Positions 10,585 through 23,687 of a stretch of 64,000 nt of DNA are shown here, piece after piece. Position numbers and translations under genes: made by a program. Each line of letters opens with the position of its first letter. Position 1 is the first letter of the stretch. The notes under the pieces are model-generated. The model did no database searches and was not told the DNA's origin. It saw nothing but the letters and a program-made list of their open reading frames with translations. Source of the stretch: Paracentrotus lividus (Eukaryota; Echinodermata; Echinoidea; Camarodonta; Echinidae); assembly GCA_940671915.1 (NCBI GenBank), contig CALNVZ010002100.1, forward strand, positions 8,469,562-8,533,561. Reading direction: 5' to 3'.

Positions 10585-11000
10585 AGTACTATTCAAAAGG
10601 AACTGTCATTAAGATTGTAGCACATGAAAGATTATGTTTCCAATTGTACTGGGGTGTGATAAGAAAGATGAAAAGAGATTGATTAATTTTATGATCTGTG
10701 ACAGTAATGGTATGATTTATTATCATTTTGCTGTACATAAAAAAGTAAAGATGGTATTTGTATAATTATCTTGATATTGATATGTTGAAATGTATATTGC
10801 ACTTTGTTGTTGAGGGGATGTGGAACTGTTAGGTGTTTTCATTATTTGAGGTCACTATTCGTCGAGAGCGAATTTTACGACCGATTGAAACGTATTTTGA
10901 AGGAAAAAACGTGTTTACTGGTACAATTTACTTCATTGGCAATTTACATGAAGGAAAAGTTTGTGATATGATTATTATTTTCTTTTTTAATTTTGTGATT
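10585..11000. other. 3' flank of the candidate exon
   Basis: AT-rich. No clear AATAAA close to the stop and no other feature seen. Confidence 0.3.
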
Positions 11001-11456
11001 ATAGGTTTTCCCGGCCAATTTCATACGTTTATCATTCATTTTCATTTAATGTGTATTCAAATTCTTGTGTTTGATGCGACGGACAGACTTTTGTCAATTA
11101 ATTTCGTGTTCATGCTCTGAAATTCGTTTTTAGGCAAACAAAGTAATGGTTACAAAGTTCTAATTCGGATATAGGTATTTAATTTCAGTATTTGTGCATT
11201 CAAATTAGTGAGAATTTGAGTATACGGAATGAAATGTCGACATGATGAAGACGAATTTGAATAGTTATTGCTGAATATGTATGCTTATTATATGGAGTAG
11301 AATGGGCAAATACGAAATCGTTCACAGCAATCGTTAATTTTGATGATTGAATACGAGTTTGACTGGCAACAATTCGATGCATCAGTATTTTTGAAAATGA
11401 ATGCCTCTAATATGCAATTGATTGACAAAACAATAAAATTGGCCGGGAAAACCTAT
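11001..11456. mobile_element. 456-bp MITE with perfect 21-bp inverted ends
   Basis: Begins ATAGGTTTTCCCGGCC and ends GGCCGGGAAAACCTAT; 21 bases match exactly as inverted repeats. Flanks TTA / TATT are consistent with a TA target. The open frames inside are not supported as genes. Confidence 0.8.
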
Positions 11457-12227
11457 ATTAACCATTCAAAGAATTCAGTGGCTAAAATCAGTGTGAAATA
11501 GATATAATTCTATTTGATTTATAATTATGTTACAATCGAGCAGAAATGTTCTAGAAAACGTTTAACTTGATATCCACGCTTTGAGAACCACATTGAATCT
11601 TGGGACATTTCATGAAAGCTGTGATGAATTGAGGTTCCTTTATCAATTGCTTTACTTATTCATCTGCTGAATACATTAATATTACATGTTACAAAGTTTA
11701 TGTATAGAACAGGGTATATGACTGTGATTTGACAGTTTTTATATTGATTTGTTTATTATTTCACTTCTCATGAAGGTCGAGCAGAGTGTTTTTTTTTTTT
11801 ATATATTCATCTTGCCATTCATTTCAACTCAGTACTTGCAGAAAGAGAGCAAGGGAGAATTAAAGTGAGTGGGATTGTTCAAACTGGGAATTATGTGTTT
11901 GTGTTGATCATTTTATACACATTTAAATATATATATATTCATCATTTTCGATATTGATGATTTATTACATTGATTTATATAATTTTTAGTATATTTCTTT
12001 TATTTCCATCTACAATTTTATTATCAAGAAAAGTTTTATTTCAAATGATTTCTTTTTTTGTGGTGTGTTTTTGCTGAAATATATGGGAAATTAAATTTCA
12101 AAAATATGTATTTGTCAGTATCTTTTCATTCTTCATATTAGTAAACATGTTAATTGATTTAAATGAATCAGGGTATGGTAATTAATTTCTTTTGTCACTA
12201 TTGAAGGGAGTTGCATAGGAACAACAT
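11457..12227. other. AT-rich spacer
   Basis: No gene or repeat recognised; contains a T run near 11791 and a TA run near 11927. Confidence 0.4.
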
Positions 12228-13310
12228 AAACCCCTCACAAAAAGTTTCGCAAATCGACTTTGGGCATAATAATTTTTCAGGTATGCTTTAGTTATTCCTG
12301 ATATTCATACTATTGGAAAGATAATTTATTCCCCTTTTTATTGATATCCTATTTGTAATGATTGTGTATTGCTTAAATGCACAAAATATCAGAATATGGA
12401 GAAAAGTAAAAAGTCAAATGTTGCAAAATGCATTTTTATTGATCAAATTGAATTCCGAATCACGACTTTAGGCCTTAGTAACTTTTGTGGTATTTTCTAA
12501 TTTTTATTGAATTTTATACCATTTTCAAGCTCATTTATTCCACTTTTCGATGATACCCAAGTTGTAACAATATTGTTGTTTGTGTATGCACAGATCACCT
12601 GAATCTTAGGACAAGTCAGAAGTTAAATGTTGCAAATTGAATGCCTATTGTGAGTGTTATTGTCCGTTGCGAGTTACTGAATTTGAGCAATAACAAGGCA
12701 TTTTGCAACTTTTCACTTTTTACATTGCTATATATTTATGAAATATGTGCATTCAAACATGATGTTACCATTGCAAATAGGGTATCAATAAAAAGAAGAA
12801 TAAATGAACTTTTTAATGCTATAAAAATTGATAGTGATAAAAACCCACATTAAAATGTATCAAGGTTCAAAGTTGTGTTACAGAACATTCAAACTGAACA
12901 TTATCCTTTGCTTTGCCTTGCATTAAGGGGGTATTCAGGGGTTCTGTGGACCCGGGCGTGACATCACCATGACAAATTAGGTATCAATAAAAAGAGGAAT
13001 AACTGAACTTGACAATGGTCCAAATTCAATAAAAATTATAAAGTACCCCAAAAGTTATTAGGGTCTAAAGTTGAGTTGCGGAACTTCAATGTGATCAATA
13101 AAAAGTGCATTTTACAACATTTGACTTTTTACTTTTCTCCATATTCTGATATTCTGTGCTTGAGCATGACACAATCATTAACAAATAGGATATTAATAAA
13201 AAGGTGATTAAATTATTCTTTCCAATGGTACGAATATCAGGAATAACTAAAGCGCACCTCAAAAGTTATCATGGCCCAAAGTCGATTTGCCGAACTTTTT
13301 GGGGGGGTTT
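12228..13310. mobile_element. 1.08-kb foldback element, copy 1
   Basis: Ends AAACCCCTCACAAAAAGTTT and AACTTTTTGGGGGGGTTT are inverted repeats, and the arms stay complementary for hundreds of bases (for example AATATCAGAATATGGAGAAA at left against TTTCTCCATATTCTGATATT at right). Inside each arm a ~300-bp pattern recurs: TTTATTCC...TTGATAYCC, a TGCACA-ATATC/ACC segment, AAGTCAAATGTTGCAAA, and GGCC-TRATAACTTTT. A second copy lies at 59565-60593. No coding frame. Confidence 0.8.
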
Positions 13311-13760
13311 CTTGAGCTTTCACCATGAAATGCATGGATAAAGGCCCATGTTTTGATTCTGAAGGGAAATTGTGAATGAGAAATAGTTGGAAAACATTTC
13401 TGATAGATAATGGGTTAGGTAAGGTGGCAAAAGGGGGAGAGATGAGAGTTGGAAATAAGAAAATAGTTACAGGCTATGTGAAAAGTGAGGAAAATGGATG
13501 GAATAGGAAAGTCCAAAGTAGTATAACGAGAGATTTGAAGGATAATTTAGGGTGGAAAGGGGGAATAAATCAAAAAGTTCAAAGTTTATCGGAGAAAGAA
13601 AGATAGGAGGGAGGCTTAGCATGTGATGAAAAGAGAGATCGAGAAGAGAAGGAAGGCTGGCAGGTTACGATGGAGATGATGGGACATATGTTTCAGAGAG
13701 AGAGAGGGAGAGGGCGGGGGGAGAGAAATGAAAAGAGAAGAAAAAATGTAAAAATAATGC
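13311..13760. other. Purine-rich stretch
   Basis: 13376-13740 is strongly purine-rich on the + strand and ends in a GA run. The 76-codon frame at 13376 is K/E/G-rich because of this bias and is not called a gene. Confidence 0.5.
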
Positions 13761-14451
13761 TTTTCAAAGTGGAATTGATGGAATATGAAAACACTTCAAA
13801 GATAATCTGAAATTAAATTATTTATACATCTTTTCTTTCCTTAATTTGGGAAGTTGGAAATACTACGAGGAAAAGAAAATCTACCACTTTCTAGCAAATT
13901 CGAATACAGTTAATAATTTATATTCTCATTTTGTTTGAGCGAAGACAGAATGTCAGTAAGCTTTATTAAACATTAAAAATTGAGCAAAATAAGGAAGACT
14001 AAAATAGGGTTTTAACTTTACCAACAGAGTGTCTGTAGCTATCAATTTGTAATAGTTTTATGCATTTTATACGGATAGCTATTATGCTCAAACGTACGAT
14101 CTATACTTTGTTTCCCGATGAAATGGAAAATGCCAATAACAGAATGAGAAATTACCATTGACGCTTCTATATCATTTCAACTAGATTTCAGTTCAGTAAT
14201 ACAATTTCGTATTCACTATCAATTATACATGTCACTTCAGAACAAGGTTGACCACAAGCAAAGGGAGAGAGATAGAGATAGAGACAGAAGGGTGGGGTGC
14301 CTCGTTTTCACTACATCAGAGTTAAGTGCATTTCTATTGAATTGAACCCGAAACATTAAATTCCTATTAAATAGAATTTCAAACGTATTAAAATGGAATG
14401 TATTATAGTTAATATAAAATAAATCCAGGTTTGATAAGGGAGTGATATGGC
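13761..14451. other. Spacer
   Basis: AT-rich; a short GA run near 14263. Nothing else seen. Confidence 0.4.
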
Positions 14452-16003
14452 CAGGGGCGTAGACAGCGGGGGGGGGGATGGGGGATGCATCCCCCCCAAC
14501 TCAAAAGGTGGGGGGGGTGGCATGTACAATCATTCCCCCCACATTTTTTTTTTTTTATTTTTTTTCCAGCGGGTGATATGGTATTTTTTTAAGGCTGAAT
14601 GGGCTTTGCACACTCCTTTTTCTACACGGACTCTAAAAATTTTCGCTCGCGCTTCGCGCTCGCATATATATTTTATTTTATTATTTTTTTTATTATTTAT
14701 TATTATTACATTATTAAATCTAAATTAATTATTTCTATATCTGTTATATATTTATTATTATTAGGCTAGGCCTAATACTTATGTTATTATTTCCAGGGAA
14801 ATTATTTTATTTTTCTCAGAGTTTTATTTCTATTAGTCTATTTACCCTGTATGTTTATTTTAATTGTATTCATACTTTGTAATTGTATTTTCAAAATAAT
14901 AATATTTGCAGAGGTGTATTAGAGGTGTAGGCCTATGCAGCTCTCGGTGTATTTTGCAGAATAACCCCTTTGTGGATACGAAATCGGGCTCAGGCCCCTA
15001 AATTGCTTCTTTTTTTTTGCTCGCGCTTCGCGCTCGCTTACATGAAAATAAGTTGGCACATAAACCCTTCTGGTACGGCATGTTGTTTAATTTCTTATTT
15101 TATTATGCAAGCCTTGTATATTTGCTGAGGTAATTGGGCGCAACCTCCAAAATCGGTCCTTTTTTGCCCCTTCTTGTGTGTATAGATACAAAAAACACTT
15201 CTCTTTACCTCAAAATTTTCCGCTCGCACTACGCGCTCGCCTGAATTGTATATTTGCTGAGGAAATTTGGCGCGCAGCAACCCCTAAATCGCCTTTTTTG
15301 GCCCTTCTATAGGTAGGCCTGTAGATTTAAAAAAAAAAAAACCTCTTGTTTGCCTAAAATTTTTCCGCTCGCTCTTCGCGCTCGCCTGGAATCGTATATA
15401 TTTGTGGGAAATTCGATACAACCCCAATATCGGCCTTTTTTGCCCCTTCTTGTGTGTATAGATACAAGAAAAACACAGGCGTCTGGTTTACCTCAAAATT
15501 TTCCGCTCGCCTGTCGCGCTCGCCTGAAATTATATATGCTGAGGAAATTCGGCGCAACCCCCCCCCAGCGACATTCTTTGTGGTATACACTGTAAAAAAT
15601 ATTTGTTTTTTACAGCAAATCTGCTGTCAGCAGAGTCGCCATAAAAAAAAATGTAATTTAAAAAACAGTTTTGTTGTAATTTCTCCTGCAAAATAAGGAA
15701 TAATTGAGAACAAATTACATCGGAGTAACACATTTGTTCCGTTTTAACCAAATATGTCAGCTATAGAACTTTAATGATTTTTTTCTTCTCTTTCATTAAT
15801 TATTAGAGGAGAAATTTACAGCAAAACTGTTATTCAAAATTACATTTTTGTATGGCGACTTTGCTGACATCACTTTGCTGTATTATTTTTTTACAGTGTA
15901 GATACAAAAAACACAGTTTCGTTTACCTCCAAATTTTGGCAATATGAGTCTCTGGACCACGAATCATCCCCCCCCCACATTCGAGGACCTGTCTACGCCA
16001 CTG
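14452..16003. mobile_element. 1.55-kb hAT-like non-autonomous transposon
   Basis: Ends CAGGGGCGTAGACAG (14452) and CTGTCTACGCCACTG (to 16003) are inverted repeats. An exact 8-bp target duplication GATATGGC lies on both sides (14444-14451, 16004-16011). This is the hAT hallmark, and CAG-x-GGCGTAG ends are common in hAT elements. Inside, a GC-rich dyad of the type GCTCGCGCTTCGCGCTCGC occurs five times (near 14644, 15019, 15221, 15366, 15504), each followed by a TATATTTGCTGAGGAAAT-type segment and TTGCCCCTTCTTGTG. G and C runs lie just inside both ends. No transposase frame. A separate MITE is nested at 15588-15898. Confidence 0.85.
15588..15898. mobile_element. 311-bp TA-flanked MITE nested in the hAT-like element
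   Basis: Begins CACTGTAAAAAATA and ends TTTTTTTACAGTG, with internal complementary blocks (GTCGCCATA / TATGGCGAC). It interrupts the host unit TGTGTATAGATACAA, seen uninterrupted near 15176 and 15455, and leaves TATA | TAGATACAA, i.e. a duplicated TA. This suggests a Tc1/mariner-type element. Confidence 0.8.
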
Positions 16004-16011
16004 GATATGGC

Positions 16012-16968
16012 ATCATCAAGTGCTTGATGTGCTGACAGGCCTTAGATGCTTAGCGGATACAAGTGACTTTTAAAATCACGACTTAAAAGCCAAAGAAGAC
16101 TTACACAGAAGAATATGAAGTAGGACGTTAGGACTTCGTATTCTTTTAAAGAAAACCTGCTGATTACAACTCTAGGTTTACTGTCTTGAATCGCCCTGTG
16201 AATATATTCGTGTAAAAACCTGACAATCGAACATCCGTGCCCTGTTGCATCAATTGGTTGAGAAAGAAAAGGTCGTTAACGTTTTTGCGGTTTGCGAGAT
16301 AATCGTGTTTGAAGTTTTTTAAGGGGGGGGGGGTTGAAACACGTTTTCAGTACCTTTTCGGGAGCTCACGAGAAGTAAAAGTTTTGTTGATGAATGAATA
16401 ATAATCTTTTACAACATATCTAAACAAAAATTAGAAATAATGACCAATTCCAATTTTAGAACGAGAAAATTATTTAACGCTCCTTCTCACTCTGAGGACC
16501 TTCTCTTTCTCAACAAAATTTAGCATTGCAGGTAATTATGCTGCATAATTGGAGCGCTTAGAGACTTCTGAAAAGTTGTTAGGCCCTATAATAAGCAAGT
16601 ATAATTATTATTAATTATTATTGTGGGCAACTGTGCCATAAATAATGTATCCTCTATATAGAATCCTCGATTTTGATTGGCTGTTGAGCAGTGTTACCAT
16701 GATAGTTACCATTAATGGTATAGAGTTAATATACATTTGTAGTTACCACATATGTTTTGATAATATATATAATCATAATACCTGTAAGAGACACTAAAAG
16801 TAAATTAGAATTGAAAATATTGAACATTTTCAATAAAAGCGATTCATCTACTTTTGAACTTAATTATTGCGAAAGTGAAAAACATAATTATTCGTTGATT
16901 TGATGACTTAAAACAATATGCCGATATTAGTGAGTTCCCTCCGTAGGTCTAATTTATTCATTACTCTA
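16012..16968. other. Spacer
   Basis: A G run near 16322. No gene seen. Confidence 0.4.
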
Positions 16969-17502
16969 CAGTGCGTCCCAGAAAAAAAAAAGTAAACCAA
17001 ACTTTGAGAGCCTCATATTAAACATTGTATAGCTTGATATTCACCCTGGATATTTACTTCATAATAAAGAGTAATTTATATTATTTTCAATGATACCAAA
17101 CTTATACCTGTGTTGTGAGTGATGACTGAGCACTTGGGCTTAAAAAAAACAAGGATAGAAATTGGTTTGTACCAACTTTGGTTGAAAGCAGCCCTTGCAT
17201 ATCAATAGTCCAAGTAATCCTTTGTCCCTTGAATGGGCTTGGGAAGACTGAACTCACATAAAGAATGAATGATCAGAAAACCAGGGTTGCTTCTGGAAAA
17301 AACTTGGAACAATTAGTTTTCACCACATTTTTACAATTTGGTCAAGTGCTAAGTCATCCATGACAGTACAGGCATAATTTTGGTATCACTGGACAGAATA
17401 TGTGTTACTATTTTTCATGTTATAAAAATTAATGACACATAAGTAATATCATTTTAATACGAGGCTCTTAAATTTCGGTTTATTTTTATTTGGGACGCAC
17501 TG
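16969..17502. mobile_element. 534-bp TA-flanked MITE
   Basis: Starts CAGTGCGTCCCAGAAAA and ends ATTTGGGACGCACTG, with further complementarity (GAGAGCCTC / GAGGCTCTT). TA lies on both sides (16967-16968, 17503-17504). Mariner/Tc1-like by target and ends. Confidence 0.85.
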
Positions 17503-17504
17503 TA

Positions 17505-19522
17505 TAGGATGTAGGAGTAAAGAAAATGTCCCATTGTGATTGGTCAAGCCAATCAACATAACATGTCACATAAAAGTTTTCCATGATTAAAGGATATCTG
17601 AAGTTTGAGGCTCCACTGAGCCTGGTATGTATGTAGAATTTTAATTAAATCTGATTTATATTTGCTAGAAAATTAATAACGTCCTGTTTTTGGCAATGGT
17701 AAATATCTCATAATGATTTATCAAGTTTTGAAGTGATAAGTCAAAGCGTTTCCGCTTGCACTTTTGCGATTGCCTCCTCGTTGGCTCGTTATTCTACTAA
17801 AATGATAATTTCTTAATTTTGATTGATACACGTCAAAACCCAACCAATGCATAGTCGCTGCCCCTTTTCTGCATCTCAAATACTCTCAAGTGATTTTTTT
17901 ATGCTGAAAGAATCACAGATCACAGTTATGAACTTTTTTGTTTTTAATAATTTATTAGTTTTATTATCAAGATTATATTGTGAACATATTTAAATTAATA
18001 ATGTTTTTCACACAACAGACAAATATAATAAAATGTTCTCTACTATGACTATTGCTTTAGAGAAAATTACTGGTCCAACGCTTATCGTGAAGAAAGCGGT
18101 CTATTGTTTTGAAAAGAGCTATGAGTATTCTCCATGAATTGAATTCTTGCATCACCACCCTGTTTTCATGGCTGCGATGTTTGTTGAATTTAATTATCAT
18201 TGATGATGAATCACTCAGCTAAGATTCTGACCTTGATAGTCCAACAAGCGATACTCATTTTTGTTTATTTCCAGTTTCCATGTCTACATTGTTTTGACAT
18301 CTCAATATTTTGCTTGGATTTTTTTTTTCATGATAGATTCACTGAATCTTTAAAATATAAGAATGATGGAGTTTAATTGATGTTATTGCAAACCACACTC
18401 TTTTTTAAAAATAAAAAGCAAAGGAAATTTGATTTTAAGGTACATGACAGGGAGGCTACGGAGCGGGGGCGGCAAAGGGGGGGGGGTTGGGTTTCAGTCC
18501 CTACTTTTAGTAGACGTAGACAAAAACCCACAAGTGACCATCTAAATGTGATTTTGTTTTTAATGTTTCAGTCCCACTCCCGGTTTTAAAACTCGGTCAG
18601 CACCGCCTGTCTGGTTTAGTCATGTTTCCCAATTTTTATTTTTTATTTTTTTTTTATTTTTTTATTTTTTTATCATTTTTTTTTTTTTAGAATGTCCAAA
18701 TCTTAGTCAATATGCTCGATGTAATCTTCAGTTAGATCTCTGAAAATTGGATTCCCGTAAAGATAAAATGATCCAGTTCGTGTCATATATGCGCATAATC
18801 ATTTCACAAAAAACTCTTGTCATTGATATTAGTCGTAAAAAGATATCTGGCGCGTTAGATAGGTCAAACAACAAACGATATCACAAAAGCAAGGTGCAAA
18901 TTTTAATCGCAAATGAGAAGATGACGTAAATTAGGTTGCCATGGGAACAGGTAAAATATATCTCGTTTTGAAATCCTCAAATCTTGTGGATGAAGCTTAT
19001 CCGGTGCTATAACTGGTAACATGAACTTGTTTATGCAACCGTGATTAATTAAATCGGCAATTTTCTGATTGATACATGTAAGTGGAAGGCTTCGATATCT
19101 ATAATTGACAATTATTACACACCAATATCATTTCCGATTGCATATTACCCGTGAATACATGCATGCTTCAAATCAACATTATTTTTACTAAGACGAATAG
19201 AATAATAAGCATTTGATTGCATTTGATTTGCATGAATTTCCATGATTGATTTATTGGCATACACATAATATAGAATTTATGAATCAGCAAATAAAAACAA
19301 AACAAAAACATTGTGAATAGTTTGACTTTAAATAGCCTAAATATAGATGATGACAGAATCGTCTTTACATGTACATTGCAATGTAATTGAATTAAATCTC
19401 TGGATGTTTTACATTTTGATAACTTATTATATACACCTAAAATAAAAAGAGAGTCCGATTATGTTGCACCATTCATGTCATGACCCATACCCCTAACTAA
19501 TACTAGGCCTATATATTAGTAC
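17505..19522. other. Spacer with a G-run repeat fragment and T-rich tract
   Basis: 18440-18600 holds a G run near 18479 and CGGTCAGCACCGCCTGTCTGG-like ends typical of the short G-run elements elsewhere here. 18634-18690 is a T-rich tract. Nothing else supported. Confidence 0.4.
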
Positions 19523-20493
19523 ACACTGTCCGTCATAAAGTGGAATATTTTTTTGCCGCTATAGCGATATGACTTTGCTGTGACTTTAATTTCTTGAAAT
19601 GTTGTCCTGCTTTTACTTTTTGGGACCCTGGCTATATCTTGGACATTCTCCCAACCATTCACGTGGATCTTTTTCCAAAAAGGTTTGGTCAACCCCCATG
19701 ATGCCCATTTTTGTCATTTTTTTCTCATTTTGGGGCCCTTTGTTTTGTCCCCGCCAATCAAGCCCCCTCAGTCCTACCCCAGAAACGCGACTGAGGTGTA
19801 CTGTTTTATATTTTTAATTAAATCTATATTCTGGGGACACACTTAGGTCTCTTGTCTAGGGAGGTTGAAGTAAAAATGAGATTGGTGAAATTCGAATATT
19901 TTTCCATCTTTATTGCGAAAAACAAAAGAAATGAAAAACCACCTTAACCCTTAATATCATAATTTCCCCTAAATTTTGTTTAGCCTGATGACAAGGCTGT
20001 AAATAGTCATTATTGATAATATTTATTTAGATTTATGTTTGGTTGAAATTACAATACAATTTAGGGAAGATAGAAATTTCCATGGTGTAAAAATGAATAA
20101 AATAAATGTTGAACCCCAATCAAAATAAATTTTGACCCCTCCCCTAGACAAAAGAGTCGAGCCTGTAAAAAAAAATCTAGATTTAATTTAAAGAACAATA
20201 ACAAATCTCCACCTCAGACGTGTTTTCTTGGGGTAGGACTTAGGGGGGCCGTGGTGGGTCGCGTGAACAAAAAAGGGCCCCCAAAATCAGAAAAATGACG
20301 AAAATGGCCATCTTCTGGGGGTGGCAAACCTTTTTGAAGAAAAATCCCCGGGAAGAGTTGAGGGAGCGTCCAAGATATACCCAGGATCCCAGAAAGTGAA
20401 AGCGGTGACAAACACATTCAAGAAATTAATTACGGAGCAACATAATGTCGCTTGAGCCTGAAAAAAATATTCCACCTTTATGACGAACAGTGT
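19523..20493. mobile_element. 971-bp foldback element
   Basis: ACACTGTCCGTCATAAAGTG at left matches the complement of CTTTATGACGAACAGTGT at right. The arms continue for about 280 bp, including TTTTGGGACCCTGG / CCAGGATCCCAGAAA and GGCCC...CCCAGAAACG blocks. Open frames at 19599 (+) and 20214 (-) are mirror images of one another and arise from the arms. Confidence 0.8.
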
Positions 20494-22843
20494 ATATTTG
20501 TACAATTATACACATATAATATTACCCATTATTCAAGAATAGTGATGCTGGCTACTTCAGTCACACCAAAGAGATATTACACTTTAAGCTGGAGCTAGTA
20601 TACCACATGGTAAAGTCATTTCACACCCATGCAATTTTGTGAAACATCTGACACAGACAAAATATTGTTTCTATCTCTGTCAACTCTGCTTTCTGTCAAT
20701 GCAAGCCGCATCCTCTGCATGTTATGCACATTATAGACAGTATCAGTATGATCAGCCTGGACGGTATTTATTCGTGTTTATGAAGCTTTTTCTTACACAA
20801 TACAGTAGTGGACGCAGTCTGATTCCATACAATGAAAGTATCGGGCCCATGCGTAAACATCATAGAGCCGCTTTTGTCCCCAGACAATTGGGCCCGAGAA
20901 ATGTATTCGAATATCTTTGATCCGCGCCTGCAATAGTTAATTATGTTCCTCTTCATTGTTTTGCATGTGCTTTTAATTATATCAAACTAAAATTCAAAAG
21001 GATAAAATATATCTCTTTGAGTAAAAGTGTCCGGACTAGAATTTCGGGTCTGAACATGACTTGTCGGTGTAATGTAATTTTCATTAAATAATAATAATAA
21101 CGACAAACAAACGAAAAAACGAAAACATATTGTATTTAAGGTACAACAAAGACCTTGCACTCATTATTCTTTTTTAATTTATTCACGGATCATGATCTCA
21201 GTGCTATTCATTGCTTTCACGAGAAGTCAGTTTTATGTTTTTGTTAAACTCAAAGATAGTAATTACACAATCCTGAAAGGATCATACTTTCGCTTATTAC
21301 TAAAGCATCATTGCATCAAAACGGCAACACGAGCTGATGAGGGCTACCTTGTCGAATCTGATGGAGTCAGAGGCAATAGAAGGATGGCTTGTCGTAATCG
21401 TGTCTCGATTCACTGAACAAGCCACTTAACCATCTTAAGAGATAATATTCTGAACATGTCAGGCAAAAGCAGAGACGAGAATTAACTAGATTAGATTCTT
21501 GTAATAAGCTGACAGAGCGCCTGTGTGAGCACTGATGCAACTCCGTCGTTTCTGATTGGTCAATTGGCAATCTATTTGGCGTATCACGTGGTGCGCGGCG
21601 AGGTGTGGCGACAAAAGATATCGCGTTATGCTGCATATGCATGCATTCTCGTCAAGTCCAGGCTATACCACTAATTGCCACTATTGTTTTAACCTGTAGG
21701 AACTTTGCCTTTAATATCTGTTCAAAATTGCCCATGCCCTTCCACTCCCTCCAATATACTTTTCTCTTACTTTATCTGTCTGTCCGTCTTCCGTCTGTAT
21801 AATAATTGGATTATGTTTTGAGGTGTACTTGTTTAGCTTTTTTTTTCTTCAAACAATAGTTTAAACAAGATTCAAAAACAAAATTCACAGAACAGTATGT
21901 TTTTCATCGATTATGCAATACATTTTTTTTTTTAACCAATGGACTAAAATCTCTTACAATCATACCAATAACTTTCATCATGCTAGTAGGTTACAAACCT
22001 TGTTTTCCAATCTCGTTCAATGTATCAAGCGTATGCTGCTCATCATGTTTGTGGGGGATTTTCTTGAATATATGGGTACTCCAAAAAACTAATGTTCTCT
22101 TATATTGATAAGTGGCGTGAAAATTGGGTTGTTTTCCACCTAACCGAAATATACATATATATTTAAGATTTTTTTTTCTTCAAACATTTCCTTATATCAT
22201 AAAGGTTGTTTTTATTCAGTTGTTTGTATATTACGAAGGTAAATTTTAAGTGAAGTATGAAGAAGCCTCAATCAATATAGGATCATATAGGATATCTATA
22301 AAAAAAAAAATAAGGCTATCATAAATTCAGACGGCAAGGATATTCACAAAAGGAAAAACATCATAGAAAAAAATGCAAACTGACAAGGCCTTTCCCTTTA
22401 TATTTGGCCTTATTCACCACTTAATCTATTAGTTCAACCCCTTTCGATTACTACTTCATTACATATTCTAATGTCATTATCATCTGCTCTTAATACACGC
22501 TGCTGCATTAACAGAATGAAAGAGAGTACTTGTCGTGCCGTTTCCTTGGTAGCAAATTGTTTTCATTCATAAAAATCAGGAGACGAAGGAGTGGCGGGAA
22601 AATTGCAATCGGCGCGCGCTGCAGCGATGTCAATAATAGCAGAAAATTATCGTCCAATTTTCTCGATAGATTTTTCCGGCGTTCGTCGTTTACGTACTAA
22701 ATGATCGATAAACTTTCATATACTGGTAGTATGCTAGCTTAATAGCTTAGCCACAGCTCATCCTGAACACTAGTCTCCATTACCCCTCTAAATCACGATA
22801 AAATTAGCCTCTGTTTGGGATCCTTAGAATAATTTGCCATGTA
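20494..22843. other. Largely unique non-coding stretch
   Basis: No convincing exon. 21300-21660 is of mixed composition with GATTGGTCAATTGG (CCAAT-box-like) and TCACGTGG (E-box) near 21555-21590. 22560-22690 holds GGCGGGAAAAT and GCGCGCGCTGCAGCG. These might be regulatory, but motif matches alone are weak evidence. Confidence 0.3.
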
Positions 22844-23047
22844 AAGGGCCGGTCCCACAGGCGGCGATCGTTGTGGCGACAACCTGATAATTACATAATT
22901 ACAAGGAGTTCATCTTTAAAAAGGCGATTATAAACCTACATACGACTCTATCTAAGCTAGGCTACAACAACAACTTGCTACCACACTCACAACAGCAAGA
23001 TCGCCAGTTGTCGCAACAACGATCGCCTCCAGTGGGACAGCCCCTTA
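22844..23047. mobile_element. ~205-bp MITE with ~40-bp inverted ends
   Basis: AAGGGCCGGTCCCACAGGCG at left against CGCCTCCAGTGGGACAGCCC at right, and both continue through GATCGTTGT...GCGACAAC. The right end is followed by TTAA. No transposase frame. Confidence 0.75.
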
Positions 23048-23687
23048 AAGATACGCTCTAATTAGCCTCTCAATTAACAAAAAAGTGCAACGTCGTTGTG
23101 ATTGTTCAAAATGTTGTTTATGTCGAATTAGAGTAATCAATAATCAGTGATGTACAGGAGAATGAACATAGCATGCTTAATTAGTTTTTATTTTGTTAAC
23201 CATGTAGGCAGACGACGCCTTTAGATTAAAACGTGATGGATATAACTATAAGATGTATGGTTACTATAGAAACAAGGAAACAATGACATCATTTACCTAG
23301 GTTTGATGATGGTTAGGCAAACATCGAGTTTATTTTGTATTAAAACGACTATGATCAATCACAGTATTGGCTTTTTCATTTCTAAATATGATCTTTGCTC
23401 TCCAAGTCAAACATTTATATACTTTACACAAGTTTGTTCAATAGAATTGAAAGCAAGAAGCAATATGAGTGAAGAGCATGAATGAAGGGGCTTTGCCATT
23501 CATGACTGAAATTTGAATACATAAACTAGCTTATTCACTCTTAAAAAAAGTGCAAGAAAATCGTTTATTGATGTTTATTAACATATTAATTTGCTGTATG
23601 TTGAAGATTATCCATGCATAGTATTTTTGCAAAGCATAATTATATAGCATAGTGTATTACCATGACAGCGACTATGATGTGAAAAAA
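23048..23687. other. Spacer
   Basis: AT-rich, nothing recognised. Confidence 0.35.

Noticed and set aside
13376..13606. 76-codon frame on the + strand
   Set aside because: Strong purine bias produces a K/E/G-rich frame; no splice sites or family resemblance.
19599..20505. Two opposing open frames resembling a gene pair
   Set aside because: They mirror each other because they lie on the two arms of a foldback element.
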